Position numbers and translations under genes: made by a program. Positions 8,722 through 15,538 of a DNA stretch of 37,894 nucleotides are shown in pieces (position 1 is the stretch's first letter; each line of letters begins with the position of its first letter). This DNA comes from an uncultured Peptococcaceae bacterium (lineage in GTDB: Bacteria; Bacillota; Dehalobacteriia; UBA4068; UBA4997). Where the stretch lies: NCBI GenBank assembly GCA_947625705.1, contig CANQPG010000011.1, positions 1 to 37,894 of the forward strand, given 5' to 3'. Under the pieces are notes generated by a model. It saw nothing but the letters and a program-made list of their open reading frames with translations, had not been told where the DNA came from and searched no databases.

Positions 8722-9564
8722 ATGAAAAAATTAAGAAATCTGCTGGTTATGACTATGATGCTGCTGCTGACGCTGGGGCTTGCCGCCTGCGGCGGGGGCG
8801 GCGACGACGGCACCGTTTACCGCACGCTGGACGAGATCAAAGCCAGCGGCGAGATCAACATCGGCGTGTTCTCTGACAAAAATCCTTTCGGCTATGTGGA
8901 CGCCAACGGCGAATATCAGGGCTATGACGTCTATTTTGCCAAGCGTATCGGCGAAGACCTGGGCGTTAAGGTGAATTTCATTTCCACCGAGGCGGCCAAC
9001 CGTACCGAATATTTGCAGACCGGCAAGGTGGACATCATTCTCGCCAACTTCACCGTCACCCCGGAGCGGGCGGAGGCAGTTGACTTTGCCGCACCCTACA
9101 TGAACGTGGCGCTCGGCGTGGTATCGCCGTCTGACCGCGTGATTGAGAGCCTGGACGACTGGGCGGCGGAGGACGAAATGATCGTCATCTCCGGCACGAC
9201 GGCGGAAACCTATCTGATCGAAAACTATCCCGACATCAAGCTGCAAAAGTATGACGCTTACGCCACCGCCAAGAACGCGCTGGAAAACGGCAACGGCGCG
9301 GCCTGGGCTAATGACAACACCGAGGTTATCGCGTTTGCCCTGCAAAACGAGGGTTATACCGTGGGTATCCCTGAGCTGGGCAATCAGGACACCATCGCAC
9401 CCGCCGTTACCAAGGGCAACACCACGCTGCTGGATTGGCTGAACGACGAGATCGCGGCGCTGGGTGAAGAAAACTTCTTCCACGCGGATTACGAAGCGAC
9501 ACTGGCCGACACCTATGGCATGGACTACATGGAGAGCCTGGTCGTGGAGGGCGGCGCGCAGTAG
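8722..9564 (+). CDS. Amino-acid-binding lipoprotein of the ABC transporter
   Basis: Extracellular solute-binding protein (SBP_bac_3 type), 280 residues. The signal peptide ends in a lipobox LAAC with the lipidated residue at Cys23, followed by a glycine-rich linker. Family features include INIGVFSDKNPFGYVD, YDVYFAKRIGEDLG and the ILANFTVTPERAEAVDFAAPY ligand region. AAGGAG upstream of ATG 8722 is clear. It closes the metY-transporter unit and is followed by a strong terminator. Cystine is the most likely ligand given the Cys leader, but this is not shown by the protein itself. Confidence 0.93.
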   Translation: MKKLRNLLVMTMMLLLTLGLAACGGGGDDGTVYRTLDEIKASGEINIGVFSDKNPFGYVDANGEYQGYDVYFAKRIGEDLGVKVNFISTEAANRTEYLQTGKVDIILANFTVTPERAEAVDFAAPYMNVALGVVSPSDRVIESLDDWAAEDEMIVISGTTAETYLIENYPDIKLQKYDAYATAKNALENGNGAAWANDNTEVIAFALQNEGYTVGIPELGNQDTIAPAVTKGNTTLLDWLNDEIAALGEENFFHADYEATLADTYGMDYMESLVVEGGAQ

Positions 9565-9596
9565 GCGGCGCGTCACACCAAACAACTGAACATGCG

Positions 9597-9624
9597 GCGG
9601 AGAGCTTCGGCTCTCCGCTTTTCT
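9597..9624 (+). terminator. Rho-independent terminator of the metY-transporter unit
   Basis: A perfect nine-base stem (9597-9605 with 9610-9618) closes a TTCG tetraloop and is followed by TTTTCTGTT. Confidence 0.93.
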
Positions 9625-9637
9625 GTTAAAGTTTTAA

Positions 9638-9666
9638 TTGCTAAATGCTGCCAAATAGGCTATAAT
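9638..9666 (+). promoter_or_regulatory. Promoter for the SDR-dehydrogenase pair
   Basis: TTGCTA at 9638-9643, a 17-base spacer and a perfect TATAAT at 9661-9666. It lies directly after the preceding terminator and about 50 bases before the SDR start codon. Confidence 0.75.
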
Positions 9667-9717
9667 CAAATTAGGCTTAAAGAAACAAAACTCTCTATTA
9701 AACAGGAGGAAAAAATT

Positions 9718-10518
9718 ATGGGCTTTTTAACAGGTAAAACCGCGATCATCACCGGGGGCGGCAAGGCGACCTTGAGTGACGGCAGCTGCGGCTCGATCGG
9801 CTATGGCATTGCCACGGCCTACGCCAAAGAGGGCGCCAATCTGGTGCTGACCGGGCGCAATATGCAGAAATTGCTGGACGCCAAGGCTGATTTGGAGGCG
9901 GCATACGGCATTAAGGTGCTGGCCGTGCAGGCCGACGTTGCCGCCGGGTCGGATAATGCCAAAACCGTGCAGAATGTCATCGACCAGACCATTGACACTT
10001 TCGGCGGTATCCAGGTGCTGATCAACAACGCGCAGGCTTCGGCCTCCGGCGTGACGCTGGCCGACCACACCACCGAGCAGTTCGATTTGGCGCTGTATTC
10101 CGGTCTTTATGCGGCTTTCTATTATATGCAGGCCTGCTACCCGCATCTGGTGAAAAGCCAGGGCTCGGTAATCAATTTTGCTTCCGGTGCGGGTCTGTTC
10201 GGCAATTTCGGCCAGTGCGCTTATGCCGCGGCGAAAGAGGGCATCCGCGGGCTCAGCCGCGTGGCCGCCACCGAATGGGGCAAGGACAATATCAACGTGA
10301 ACGTTATCTGCCCGCTGGCCTGGACGGCGCAGCTGGAGAAGTTCCAGCAGGCTTATCCCGAGGCATTTGAAAAGAACGTAAAAATGCCGCCGATGGGTCA
10401 TTACGGCAATGTGGAAACGGAGATCGGCCGAGTCTGCGTGCAGCTGGCCACGCCCGATTTCAAGTTCCTGACCGGCGAGACGCTGACATTGGAGGGCGGC
10501 TTGGGTCTGCGCCCGTAA
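9718..10518 (+). CDS. Short-chain dehydrogenase/reductase, substrate unknown
   Basis: NAD(P)-dependent oxidoreductase with a Rossmann fold, 266 residues. ATG 9718 has AGGAGGA at 9704-9710. The classical catalytic set is visible: NNAQ in VLINNAQA, Ser in INFASGAG, and YxxxK in CAYAAAKEG. The coenzyme loop is unusual: after TGGGKA there is an inserted stretch before CGSIGYGIA, so the normal TGxxxGxG spacing is stretched in a way that recalls the SIxxGIA loop of FabI-type enoyl reductases. The active site is still that of a classical SDR. It is followed after 39 bases by a beta-decarboxylating dehydrogenase, so the two may act on related hydroxy acids. Confidence 0.85.
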   Translation: MGFLTGKTAIITGGGKATLSDGSCGSIGYGIATAYAKEGANLVLTGRNMQKLLDAKADLEAAYGIKVLAVQADVAAGSDNAKTVQNVIDQTIDTFGGIQVLINNAQASASGVTLADHTTEQFDLALYSGLYAAFYYMQACYPHLVKSQGSVINFASGAGLFGNFGQCAYAAAKEGIRGLSRVAATEWGKDNINVNVICPLAWTAQLEKFQQAYPEAFEKNVKMPPMGHYGNVETEIGRVCVQLATPDFKFLTGETLTLEGGLGLRP

Positions 10519-10557
10519 AAAATATGGCACAATAAAGGGATTGAAAGGAGATGGCTC

Positions 10558-11622
10558 ATGATGAAAACCTACAAAATTGCGGTGATCCCCGGCGACGGTA
10601 TCGGCCCGGAGGTTATCCGCGAGGGCGTGCGGGTGATGGAAAAGCTGGCCGAGGCGGACGGCGGCTTCGCGTTTGATTTCACCTGGTTCCCCTGGGGCTG
10701 CGATTACTACCTGCAAAACGGCTGCATGATGCCCGAGGACGGGCTGGAGCAGCTGGCAGGGTTTGACGCGATTTACCTCGGCGCGGTGGGGCGGCCCGAC
10801 GTGCCCGACCATATCTCGCTGTGGGATCTGCTGCTGAAGATCCGCAAGGGCTTCGACCAGTATATCAACCTGCGCCCGGTGAAGCTGTTAAACGGCGCGC
10901 AATGCCCGCTGGCCGGGGTTAAGCCGGAGGACGTGGACATGGTATTCGTGCGCGAGAACAGCGAGGGCGAATACGCGGGCAGCGGTGCGTGGCTGTATAA
11001 AGACCAACCGAATGAAGTGGTGATCCAGAACGGCGTGTTCTCCCGCGTGGGCTGCGAGCGCGTGATCCGCTATGCCTATGACCTGGCGCGCGAGAAAAAA
11101 ACCAGCCTCACCAGTATCAGCAAGGGCAACGCGCTGAATTACTCAATGGTGTTCTGGGATCAGATTTTTAAGGAGGTCGGGCGCGATTACCCCGATGTGG
11201 AAACGCACGCCCTGCTGGTGGACGCGGCCAGTATGTTCATGGTCAAAGACCCCAAGCGCTTCGGCGTTATCGTGACCAGCAACCTGTTCGGCGATATTCT
11301 GACCGATCTGGGCGCGGCGATCGCGGGCGGCATGGGGCTGGCGGCCGGCGCTAACCTGAACCCGGAGGGCAAGTTCCCCTCGATGTTTGAGCCTATCCAC
11401 GGCTCTGCCCCCGATATTGCAGGGCAGGGGATCGCCAACCCGCTGGCCAGCATTTGGTCGGTCAGCCAGATGATGGATTTCTTCGGCTATCCCGAGTGGG
11501 GCAAGAAGGTTATTGATATTATCGAAGAAGTGTTGGTGGAAAAACAGGCGCTCACCCCCGATATGGGCGGCACCGCCACCACCACGCAGGTGGCCGACGC
11601 GGTCATCGCCAAAATTAAATAA
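10558..11622 (+). CDS. Tartrate/D-malate dehydrogenase-family enzyme (isocitrate/isopropylmalate dehydrogenase superfamily)
   Basis: NAD-dependent beta-decarboxylating dehydrogenase, 354 residues. IAVIPGDGIGPEV opens the fold. The WGCDYYLQNGCMMPEDGLEQL region and GAVGRPDVPDHISLWDLLLKI are characteristic of the tartrate dehydrogenase/D-malate (DmlA, TtuC) branch and not of LeuB. FVRENSEGEYAG, the metal-binding Asp set in TSNLFGDILTDLGAA, and EPIHGSAPDIAGQG are intact. AAAGGAG precedes tandem ATGs at 10558 and 10561. It is the second gene of a two-gene unit and is followed by a terminator. The exact substrate among D-malate, tartrate and isopropylmalate cannot be fixed by reading. Confidence 0.88.
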   Translation: MMKTYKIAVIPGDGIGPEVIREGVRVMEKLAEADGGFAFDFTWFPWGCDYYLQNGCMMPEDGLEQLAGFDAIYLGAVGRPDVPDHISLWDLLLKIRKGFDQYINLRPVKLLNGAQCPLAGVKPEDVDMVFVRENSEGEYAGSGAWLYKDQPNEVVIQNGVFSRVGCERVIRYAYDLAREKKTSLTSISKGNALNYSMVFWDQIFKEVGRDYPDVETHALLVDAASMFMVKDPKRFGVIVTSNLFGDILTDLGAAIAGGMGLAAGANLNPEGKFPSMFEPIHGSAPDIAGQGIANPLASIWSVSQMMDFFGYPEWGKKVIDIIEEVLVEKQALTPDMGGTATTTQVADAVIAKIK

Positions 11623-11638
11623 GCTAATTTTGTCAAAG

Positions 11639-11676
11639 AAAAAAGCAGTTATCCCACACGGGATAGCTGCTTTTTT
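11639..11676. terminator. Bidirectional terminator between convergent units
   Basis: Arms at 11639-11655 and 11660-11676 form a GC-centred stem with flanking A6/T6 tracts and an ACAC loop. It can serve the dehydrogenase unit on the plus strand and the transporter ATPase ending at 11690 on the minus strand. Confidence 0.9.
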
Positions 11677-11689
11677 GTTGGCTTAAGGC

Positions 11690-12412
11690 TTACAGCACCT
11701 TGCTGAGAAAGTCCTTTAAGCGTGGGTTTTGCGGGTGGTTGAAAAATTCCTCCGGCGTGTTTTCCTCCTGCACCTGACCGCCGTCAATGAAGAGGATACG
11801 GGAGCCAACCTCGCGGGCAAAGCCCATCTCGTGCGTCACCACCACCATCGTCATGCCGTCCAGCGCCAGCTGCTTCATCACGTTCAACACCTCGCCGACC
11901 ATTTCCGGATCCAGCGCCGAGGTGGGCTCGTCAAACAGCATCAGCTTTGGCTTCATGGCCAAAGCGCGCACGATAGCGATACGCTGCTTCTGGCCGCCGG
12001 AAAGCTGCGCGGGGTAAGCCTTGGCCTTATCCTCCAGACCAACGCGCTTCAGCAAAGCCATGGCGGTCTCAACCGCCTCAGCTTTAGACATCAAGCCGGT
12101 TTGCACCGGCGCCAGCGTGATGTTGTCGCAAATATTCATGTTGGGAAAAAGATTGAAATGCTGAAAAACCATGCCCATCTGGCGGCGCACCGCGTTAATA
12201 TCCGTCTTGGGGTTGGTGATCTCAATACCGTCAAAAGTTATCGTGCCGCCGGTTGGCTCCTCCAGCAGATTCAAACAGCGCAGAAAGGTGGATTTGCCGG
12301 AGCCGGAAGGCCCGATGATGACCACCTTTTCGCCGGGATAGATATGCTGCGAAATATTATTCAGCACCAAATGCGAGCCAAAGGATTTACTAAGATTTTT
12401 AACGTCTATCAC
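11690..12412 (-). CDS. Polar amino-acid ABC transporter ATP-binding protein (GlnQ type)
   Basis: ATPase of a second amino-acid importer, 240 residues, the standard GlnQ length. Walker A is GPSGSGKST, the Q-loop is in [11 protein letters not shown], the signature is LSGGQKQR, Walker B is [14 protein letters not shown], and the switch His is in VVTHEMGFA. Its start overlaps the permease gene by 14 bases. It is the last gene of the unit binding protein-permease-ATPase. Confidence 0.95.
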   Translation of the reverse strand: MIDVKNLSKSFGSHLVLNNISQHIYPGEKVVIIGPSGSGKSTFLRCLNLLEEPTGGTITFDGIEITNPKTDINAVRRQMGMVFQHFNLFPNMNICDNITLAPVQTGLMSKAEAVETAMALLKRVGLEDKAKAYPAQLSGGQKQRIAIVRALAMKPKLMLFDEPTSALDPEMVGEVLNVMKQLALDGMTMVVVTHEMGFAREVGSRILFIDGGQVQEENTPEEFFNHPQNPRLKDFLSKVL

Positions 12413-13166
12413 TGCGGCGCAGCCTCCTTTCCAGTTTGCCCTGTAACCAGCTGAAGATAAGCACCATAATCAAATACATGATGGCCGTAATAATCAACGG
12501 AAACATGTATTCATAGGTTCTGGCGCCGATAGCGCGAGCCGCATAAACGATCTCCTTGCCGGCAATAACGGAGATAAGCGACGTATCCTTAAGCAGTACG
12601 ATAAACTCATTGCCCAAGGAGGGCAGAATGGCCTTAAACGCCTGCGGGATAACAATAAACCGCATGGTTTGTATGTAATTTAAGCCAAGCGAGCGTCCGG
12701 CCTCCATCTGCCCCGGGTCAAGCGACATCAAACCGCCGCGGATAATCTCCGCCACATAAGCACCGGAGTTGATGCCCAAGCCCAAAGCGCCGACCAGAGT
12801 GAAGTTGCGGCTGGTGGCAAAGATAACGAAGCCCCAAATCATCAGCTGCACCATCATCGGGGTGCCACGGATAATCGTAACATAAATCTTGCAAACAGAA
12901 TTGAGCAGCCCCAGCAGAATATTATGCGTGCCGGGGCGCTGCTGATCGTGCGCCGTGCGGATTATGGCCACCAAAACGCCCATAGCAACGCCGATGATCA
13001 ACGCGATAACCGTAACTTCAAGCGTGGTGACCAAGCCCCTGAAATAGCTGATCCATCTGCCATCGGCAAACCAGGCGCGGTAAAATTTTAAGAAAAAATC
13101 CTGCCATAGGGACAAATCCGTTTTGGGGATATCAAGCAAGCTGGCATAAAGCTGATCGACATTCAT
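12399..13166 (-). CDS. Polar amino-acid ABC transporter permease
   Basis: Membrane subunit of the second importer, about 255 residues, and the only permease in this unit, so it is presumably a homodimer. Motifs are [29 protein letters not shown] and the coupling loop [19 protein letters not shown] followed by VIPQAFK. The frame also has an ATG at 13178, but the nearest purine-rich site (GGGGAG) abuts that codon, so I prefer ATG 13166, twelve bases past it. The leading ~45 residues before the first membrane span are longer than in many relatives. Confidence 0.9.
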   Translation of the reverse strand: MNVDQLYASLLDIPKTDLSLWQDFFLKFYRAWFADGRWISYFRGLVTTLEVTVIALIIGVAMGVLVAIIRTAHDQQRPGTHNILLGLLNSVCKIYVTIIRGTPMMVQLMIWGFVIFATSRNFTLVGALGLGINSGAYVAEIIRGGLMSLDPGQMEAGRSLGLNYIQTMRFIVIPQAFKAILPSLGNEFIVLLKDTSLISVIAGKEIVYAARAIGARTYEYMFPLIITAIMYLIMVLIFSWLQGKLERRLRRSDRR

Positions 13167-13239
13167 TATTCTAATCATCTCCCCGGTTTTAAGGGTGTTG
13201 CACTGAAAAAAACTGCTTCAGCAGCGTTTAATTAAAAGG

Positions 13240-13271
13240 AGAGGCAGCCGATCACCGATCAGGCTGCCTCT
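13240..13271 (-). terminator. Intra-operon hairpin between binding protein and permease
   Basis: A perfect ten-base stem (13240-13249 with 13262-13271) around a 12-base loop. On the minus strand it is followed by CCTTTTAATT. It sits between the binding protein and its permease, where partial termination or 3'-end protection would give more binding protein than membrane subunit. Confidence 0.75.
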
Positions 13272-13298
13272 TTGCAGTAATCAGAGAGAAAATCTTGT

Positions 13299-14105
13299 TT
13301 ATTCCGCAGTGATATACTTGTCGATAATGGTCTGAACAGTGCCGTCGGCAATCATAGCCTCCAGCTCAGTATTCAGAGCCTCCAGAAGCGCCGTATTGCC
13401 TTCGTTAACGGCAAGGCAGTAATCCTCAACCACCCATTCGCCGTCCAGAATATGCAGGCCGGGGTTGGCCTCAACATACGCCTGCGCGGGGCCGTTATCA
13501 ATAATAACCGCGTCAATCTGTCCGTTCAGCATAGCCTGAACCGCCAGGGCACCGTTATCATAGGCACGAACATGATCCTCGCCGTAGCCGCCGTTTTCGG
13601 GCGTATCACTGGCATAAATCTCGCCGGTGGTGCCACGCTGTACGCCAATCATTTTATCGTTGGCCAAAGCGTCCATATCGGTAATATCAGAACCGTCGGG
13701 AACAATGACCACCTGCACGCCCTGCGCATAGCTGGTAGAGAAATCCATGACCTCATCGCGATCCTCGCGGTAGGTGAGGCCGGCCAGCACCATATCGCTC
13801 TTGCCCTGCTGTACGGCTACCAGCGCAGAGTCAAAATCCATATCGTCGATAACCAGCTCCAAATTCAGCCGTTCGGCCAAGGCAGCGGCAATTTCCACAT
13901 CGATACCCTCAAACCCGGCGTAAGCGCCTTCGCCGTCGGCCACCATCTCATAGGGCGGGAACTGGGCGTTAGTGGACATGATGAGCTTACCGCTCTCCAC
14001 CAGCGGCAGCTCTTCGCCGGTCTGACCGCCGGTCTGCTGGTCGCCGCAGCCAACCAGAGCGCACAGCATAACCAATGACATCATCAGTGCAAGTAACTTC
14101 TTCAT
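13299..14105 (-). CDS. Amino-acid-binding lipoprotein of the second transporter
   Basis: Extracellular solute-binding protein, 268 residues, first gene of the unit. ATG 14105 is chosen because GGAGG (complement of 14114-14118) sits eight bases upstream and a canonical signal peptide MKKLLALMM begins there; longer in-frame options up to 14156 lack a ribosome site. The lipobox is LVGC with Cys20. Family features are GFEGIDVEIAAALAERL, the MVLAGLTYREDRDEVMDFS ligand segment and QAMLNGQIDAVIIDN. A Glu/Asp-rich linker follows the lipid-modified Cys. Ligand specificity is not evident. Confidence 0.93.
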   Translation of the reverse strand: MKKLLALMMSLVMLCALVGCGDQQTGGQTGEELPLVESGKLIMSTNAQFPPYEMVADGEGAYAGFEGIDVEIAAALAERLNLELVIDDMDFDSALVAVQQGKSDMVLAGLTYREDRDEVMDFSTSYAQGVQVVIVPDGSDITDMDALANDKMIGVQRGTTGEIYASDTPENGGYGEDHVRAYDNGALAVQAMLNGQIDAVIIDNGPAQAYVEANPGLHILDGEWVVEDYCLAVNEGNTALLEALNTELEAMIADGTVQTIIDKYITAE

Positions 14106-14146
14106 TTTTTTCAACCTCCATATGTTTATAAATAAATCTTTCATAT

Positions 14147-14175
14147 ATAATAGCAAATTTATGCGGCAATGACAA
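14147..14175 (-). promoter_or_regulatory. Promoter for the second amino-acid transporter
   Basis: On the minus strand, TTGTCA (14170-14175), a 17-base spacer and TATTAT (14147-14152), about 40 bases before the binding-protein start. Confidence 0.75.
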
Positions 14176-14242
14176 GATTTATTTATAAAAAAAACATATT
14201 TTTGAAAAAAAATTTATGTCCACAAAGCAAAAACAAACGCCC

Positions 14243-14893
14243 TTAAAAGCGGCGCAGCAGGCCGATGACCCGCCCCAAAACCTGAACGTCAAAGGCAATA
14301 ATGCTGGACATGGAAGAATTGGCCGGCTCCAGACGGTAATGGCCGTTTTCCTTATAAAAATACTTCACGGTGGCACTGTCGTCCAGCAGCACGGCGGCAA
14401 TTTCACCGTTGCGGACGCTGGACGTTTTTTCGACAATGATCAAGTCGCCGCTTAAAATCCCGGCTTCAATCATGCTCTCGCCCCGCACCCGCAGCATGAA
14501 AAGCTGGCTGTTAGAGTTCAAAAAATCCAGCGGCAGCGGGAACACATCCTCCACCTGTTCCTCGGCGAAGAGGGGCTGGCCTGCGGCAATCGTGCCCAGC
14601 AGCGGCACTTCAGCCATTTCTTTGTTGGCCATCGGCGAAAAATAATCGTCGGCATTAAATAAGGAAGAAACATTTTCACCCACGATCTCCAACGCGCGCT
14701 GCTTGGAAGAATCGCGCCGGATATAACCCTTGTCCTCCAGCGTTTTCAGGTGCGCGTGAACGGTGGCGGGGGATTTCAGCCCCACGGCGTCGCAAATCTC
14801 CCGCACGGTGGGGGGATAGCCTTTCGTTTGCAGCACCCGCTTAATGTATTCCAGCACGTCAATCTGGCGCGAAGTCAAATCCGTATATATCAT
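14243..14893 (-). CDS. lexA: LexA repressor
   Basis: SOS repressor and self-cleaving S24 protease, 216 residues. The N-terminal winged helix-turn-helix runs over about residues 1-70 (TSRQIDVLEYIKR, GYPPTVREICDAVGL, SPATVHAHLKTLE). The cleavage bond is Ala104-Gly105 in TIAAGQP, with the catalytic pair Ser140 in RGESM and Lys177 in ATVKYF. ATG 14893 follows AGGAG by seven bases; the upstream in-frame GTG at 14908 overlaps that site and is rejected. It is divergent from a yneA-like gene across several LexA boxes, one of which overlaps its own -35 region, so it is probably autoregulated. Confidence 0.97.
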   Translation of the reverse strand: MIYTDLTSRQIDVLEYIKRVLQTKGYPPTVREICDAVGLKSPATVHAHLKTLEDKGYIRRDSSKQRALEIVGENVSSLFNADDYFSPMANKEMAEVPLLGTIAAGQPLFAEEQVEDVFPLPLDFLNSNSQLFMLRVRGESMIEAGILSGDLIIVEKTSSVRNGEIAAVLLDDSATVKYFYKENGHYRLEPANSSMSSIIAFDVQVLGRVIGLLRRF

Positions 14894-14935
14894 AAAAATT
14901 CTCCTCACAAATCATTAAATTTGCCTTATGAGCAC

Positions 14936-14964
14936 ATTATAACACAAGTTTTGGCAAAAAGCAA
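14936..14964 (-). promoter_or_regulatory. lexA promoter
   Basis: On the minus strand, perfect TATAAT (14936-14941) with a 17-base spacer to a weak TTGCTT (14959-14964). The distal LexA-like palindrome (14961-14976) overlaps this -35, which fits autorepression. Confidence 0.65.
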
Positions 14965-15091
14965 ACATTTGTTTGCATTTTTTGCTTGACAACAGAACAA
15001 ATGTTCGTTATAATATAGTCACAGCGAACAAATGTTTGCAAGATTTCGCCGAATTTGGGCGAACAAACATTCATCATGCGAACAGAAGTTT
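14961..15091. promoter_or_regulatory. Array of LexA (DinR/SOS) boxes between lexA and yneA
   Basis: Five boxes are related to the Bacillus-type GAACNNNNGTTC. They are AAACATTTGTTT (14963-14974, inside a perfect 16-base palindrome), GAACAAATGTTC (14995-15006), GAACAAATGTTT (15026-15037), GAACAAACATTC (15061-15072, one mismatch) and GAACAGAAGTTT (15080-15091). The second lies in the spacer of the plus-strand promoter. Start-to-start distances are 32, 31, 35 and 19 bases. Confidence 0.88.
14986..15014 (+). promoter_or_regulatory. SOS promoter of the yneA-like gene
   Basis: Perfect TTGACA (14986-14991), a 17-base spacer holding the best LexA box (14995-15006), and perfect TATAAT (15009-15014). 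A consensus promoter with an operator between its elements implies strong induction when LexA is cleaved. Confidence 0.9.
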
Positions 15092-15125
15092 CCTATATAA
15101 TAGGCTGGCAAGAAAGGTGAGGACG

Positions 15126-15431
15126 ATGAAAACTAAAACTAATAAACTGCGCCGCCGTGTCAGATGGAACCGCGTGTGCCTGCTGCTGTTGATTTTTGCG
15201 TTTATGATGTCTTTTGCTGTCAGCGCGCTGGCAGATTCCACCGCCGACGCGGCACCGGACTGCACCATTGTCACCGTCGGCTCGGGCGACACCATGTGGG
15301 GCTTGATCAAGGAGGTCAACCCCGATTTCACCGGCAATATGAACGAGGCGGTATACGCCACTTGCCAGTTAAACGATATGCGGGCAGTCAAGCTTTACGC
15401 CGGGCAAAAGCTGCTGATACCCAATCTGTAA
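15126..15431 (+). CDS. YneA-like SOS cell-division suppressor with LysM domain
   Basis: A 101-residue exported or membrane-anchored protein. The first ~15 residues are strongly basic (RRRVRWNR), a single hydrophobic span follows at about 16-36 ending in SALADS, and the C-terminal ~55 residues form a LysM-type peptidoglycan-binding domain (VTVGSGDTMWGLIKEVNP...LYAGQKLLIPNL). It is divergent from lexA under LexA boxes, the arrangement of Bacillus yneA, whose product halts division during SOS. ATG 15126 has AAGGTGAGG upstream. Sequence similarity to YneA itself is only architectural, so the function is inferred from context and domain order. Confidence 0.82.
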   Translation: MKTKTNKLRRRVRWNRVCLLLLIFAFMMSFAVSALADSTADAAPDCTIVTVGSGDTMWGLIKEVNPDFTGNMNEAVYATCQLNDMRAVKLYAGQKLLIPNL

Positions 15432-15538
15432 ACCGCAGCGGAATTTTACCCGCGCGGCAGGATTTGCGAGCGGCCAGCCAGAAATTATACCGATAATATA
15501 TCCGGGACGGTTTTCCGGCTTAAGCGGTGGGGATAATT

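Noticed and set aside
14208-14455. Plus-strand ORF over the end of lexA
   Set aside because: It is a shadow of the lexA C-terminal domain, whose catalytic residues are encoded on the minus strand.
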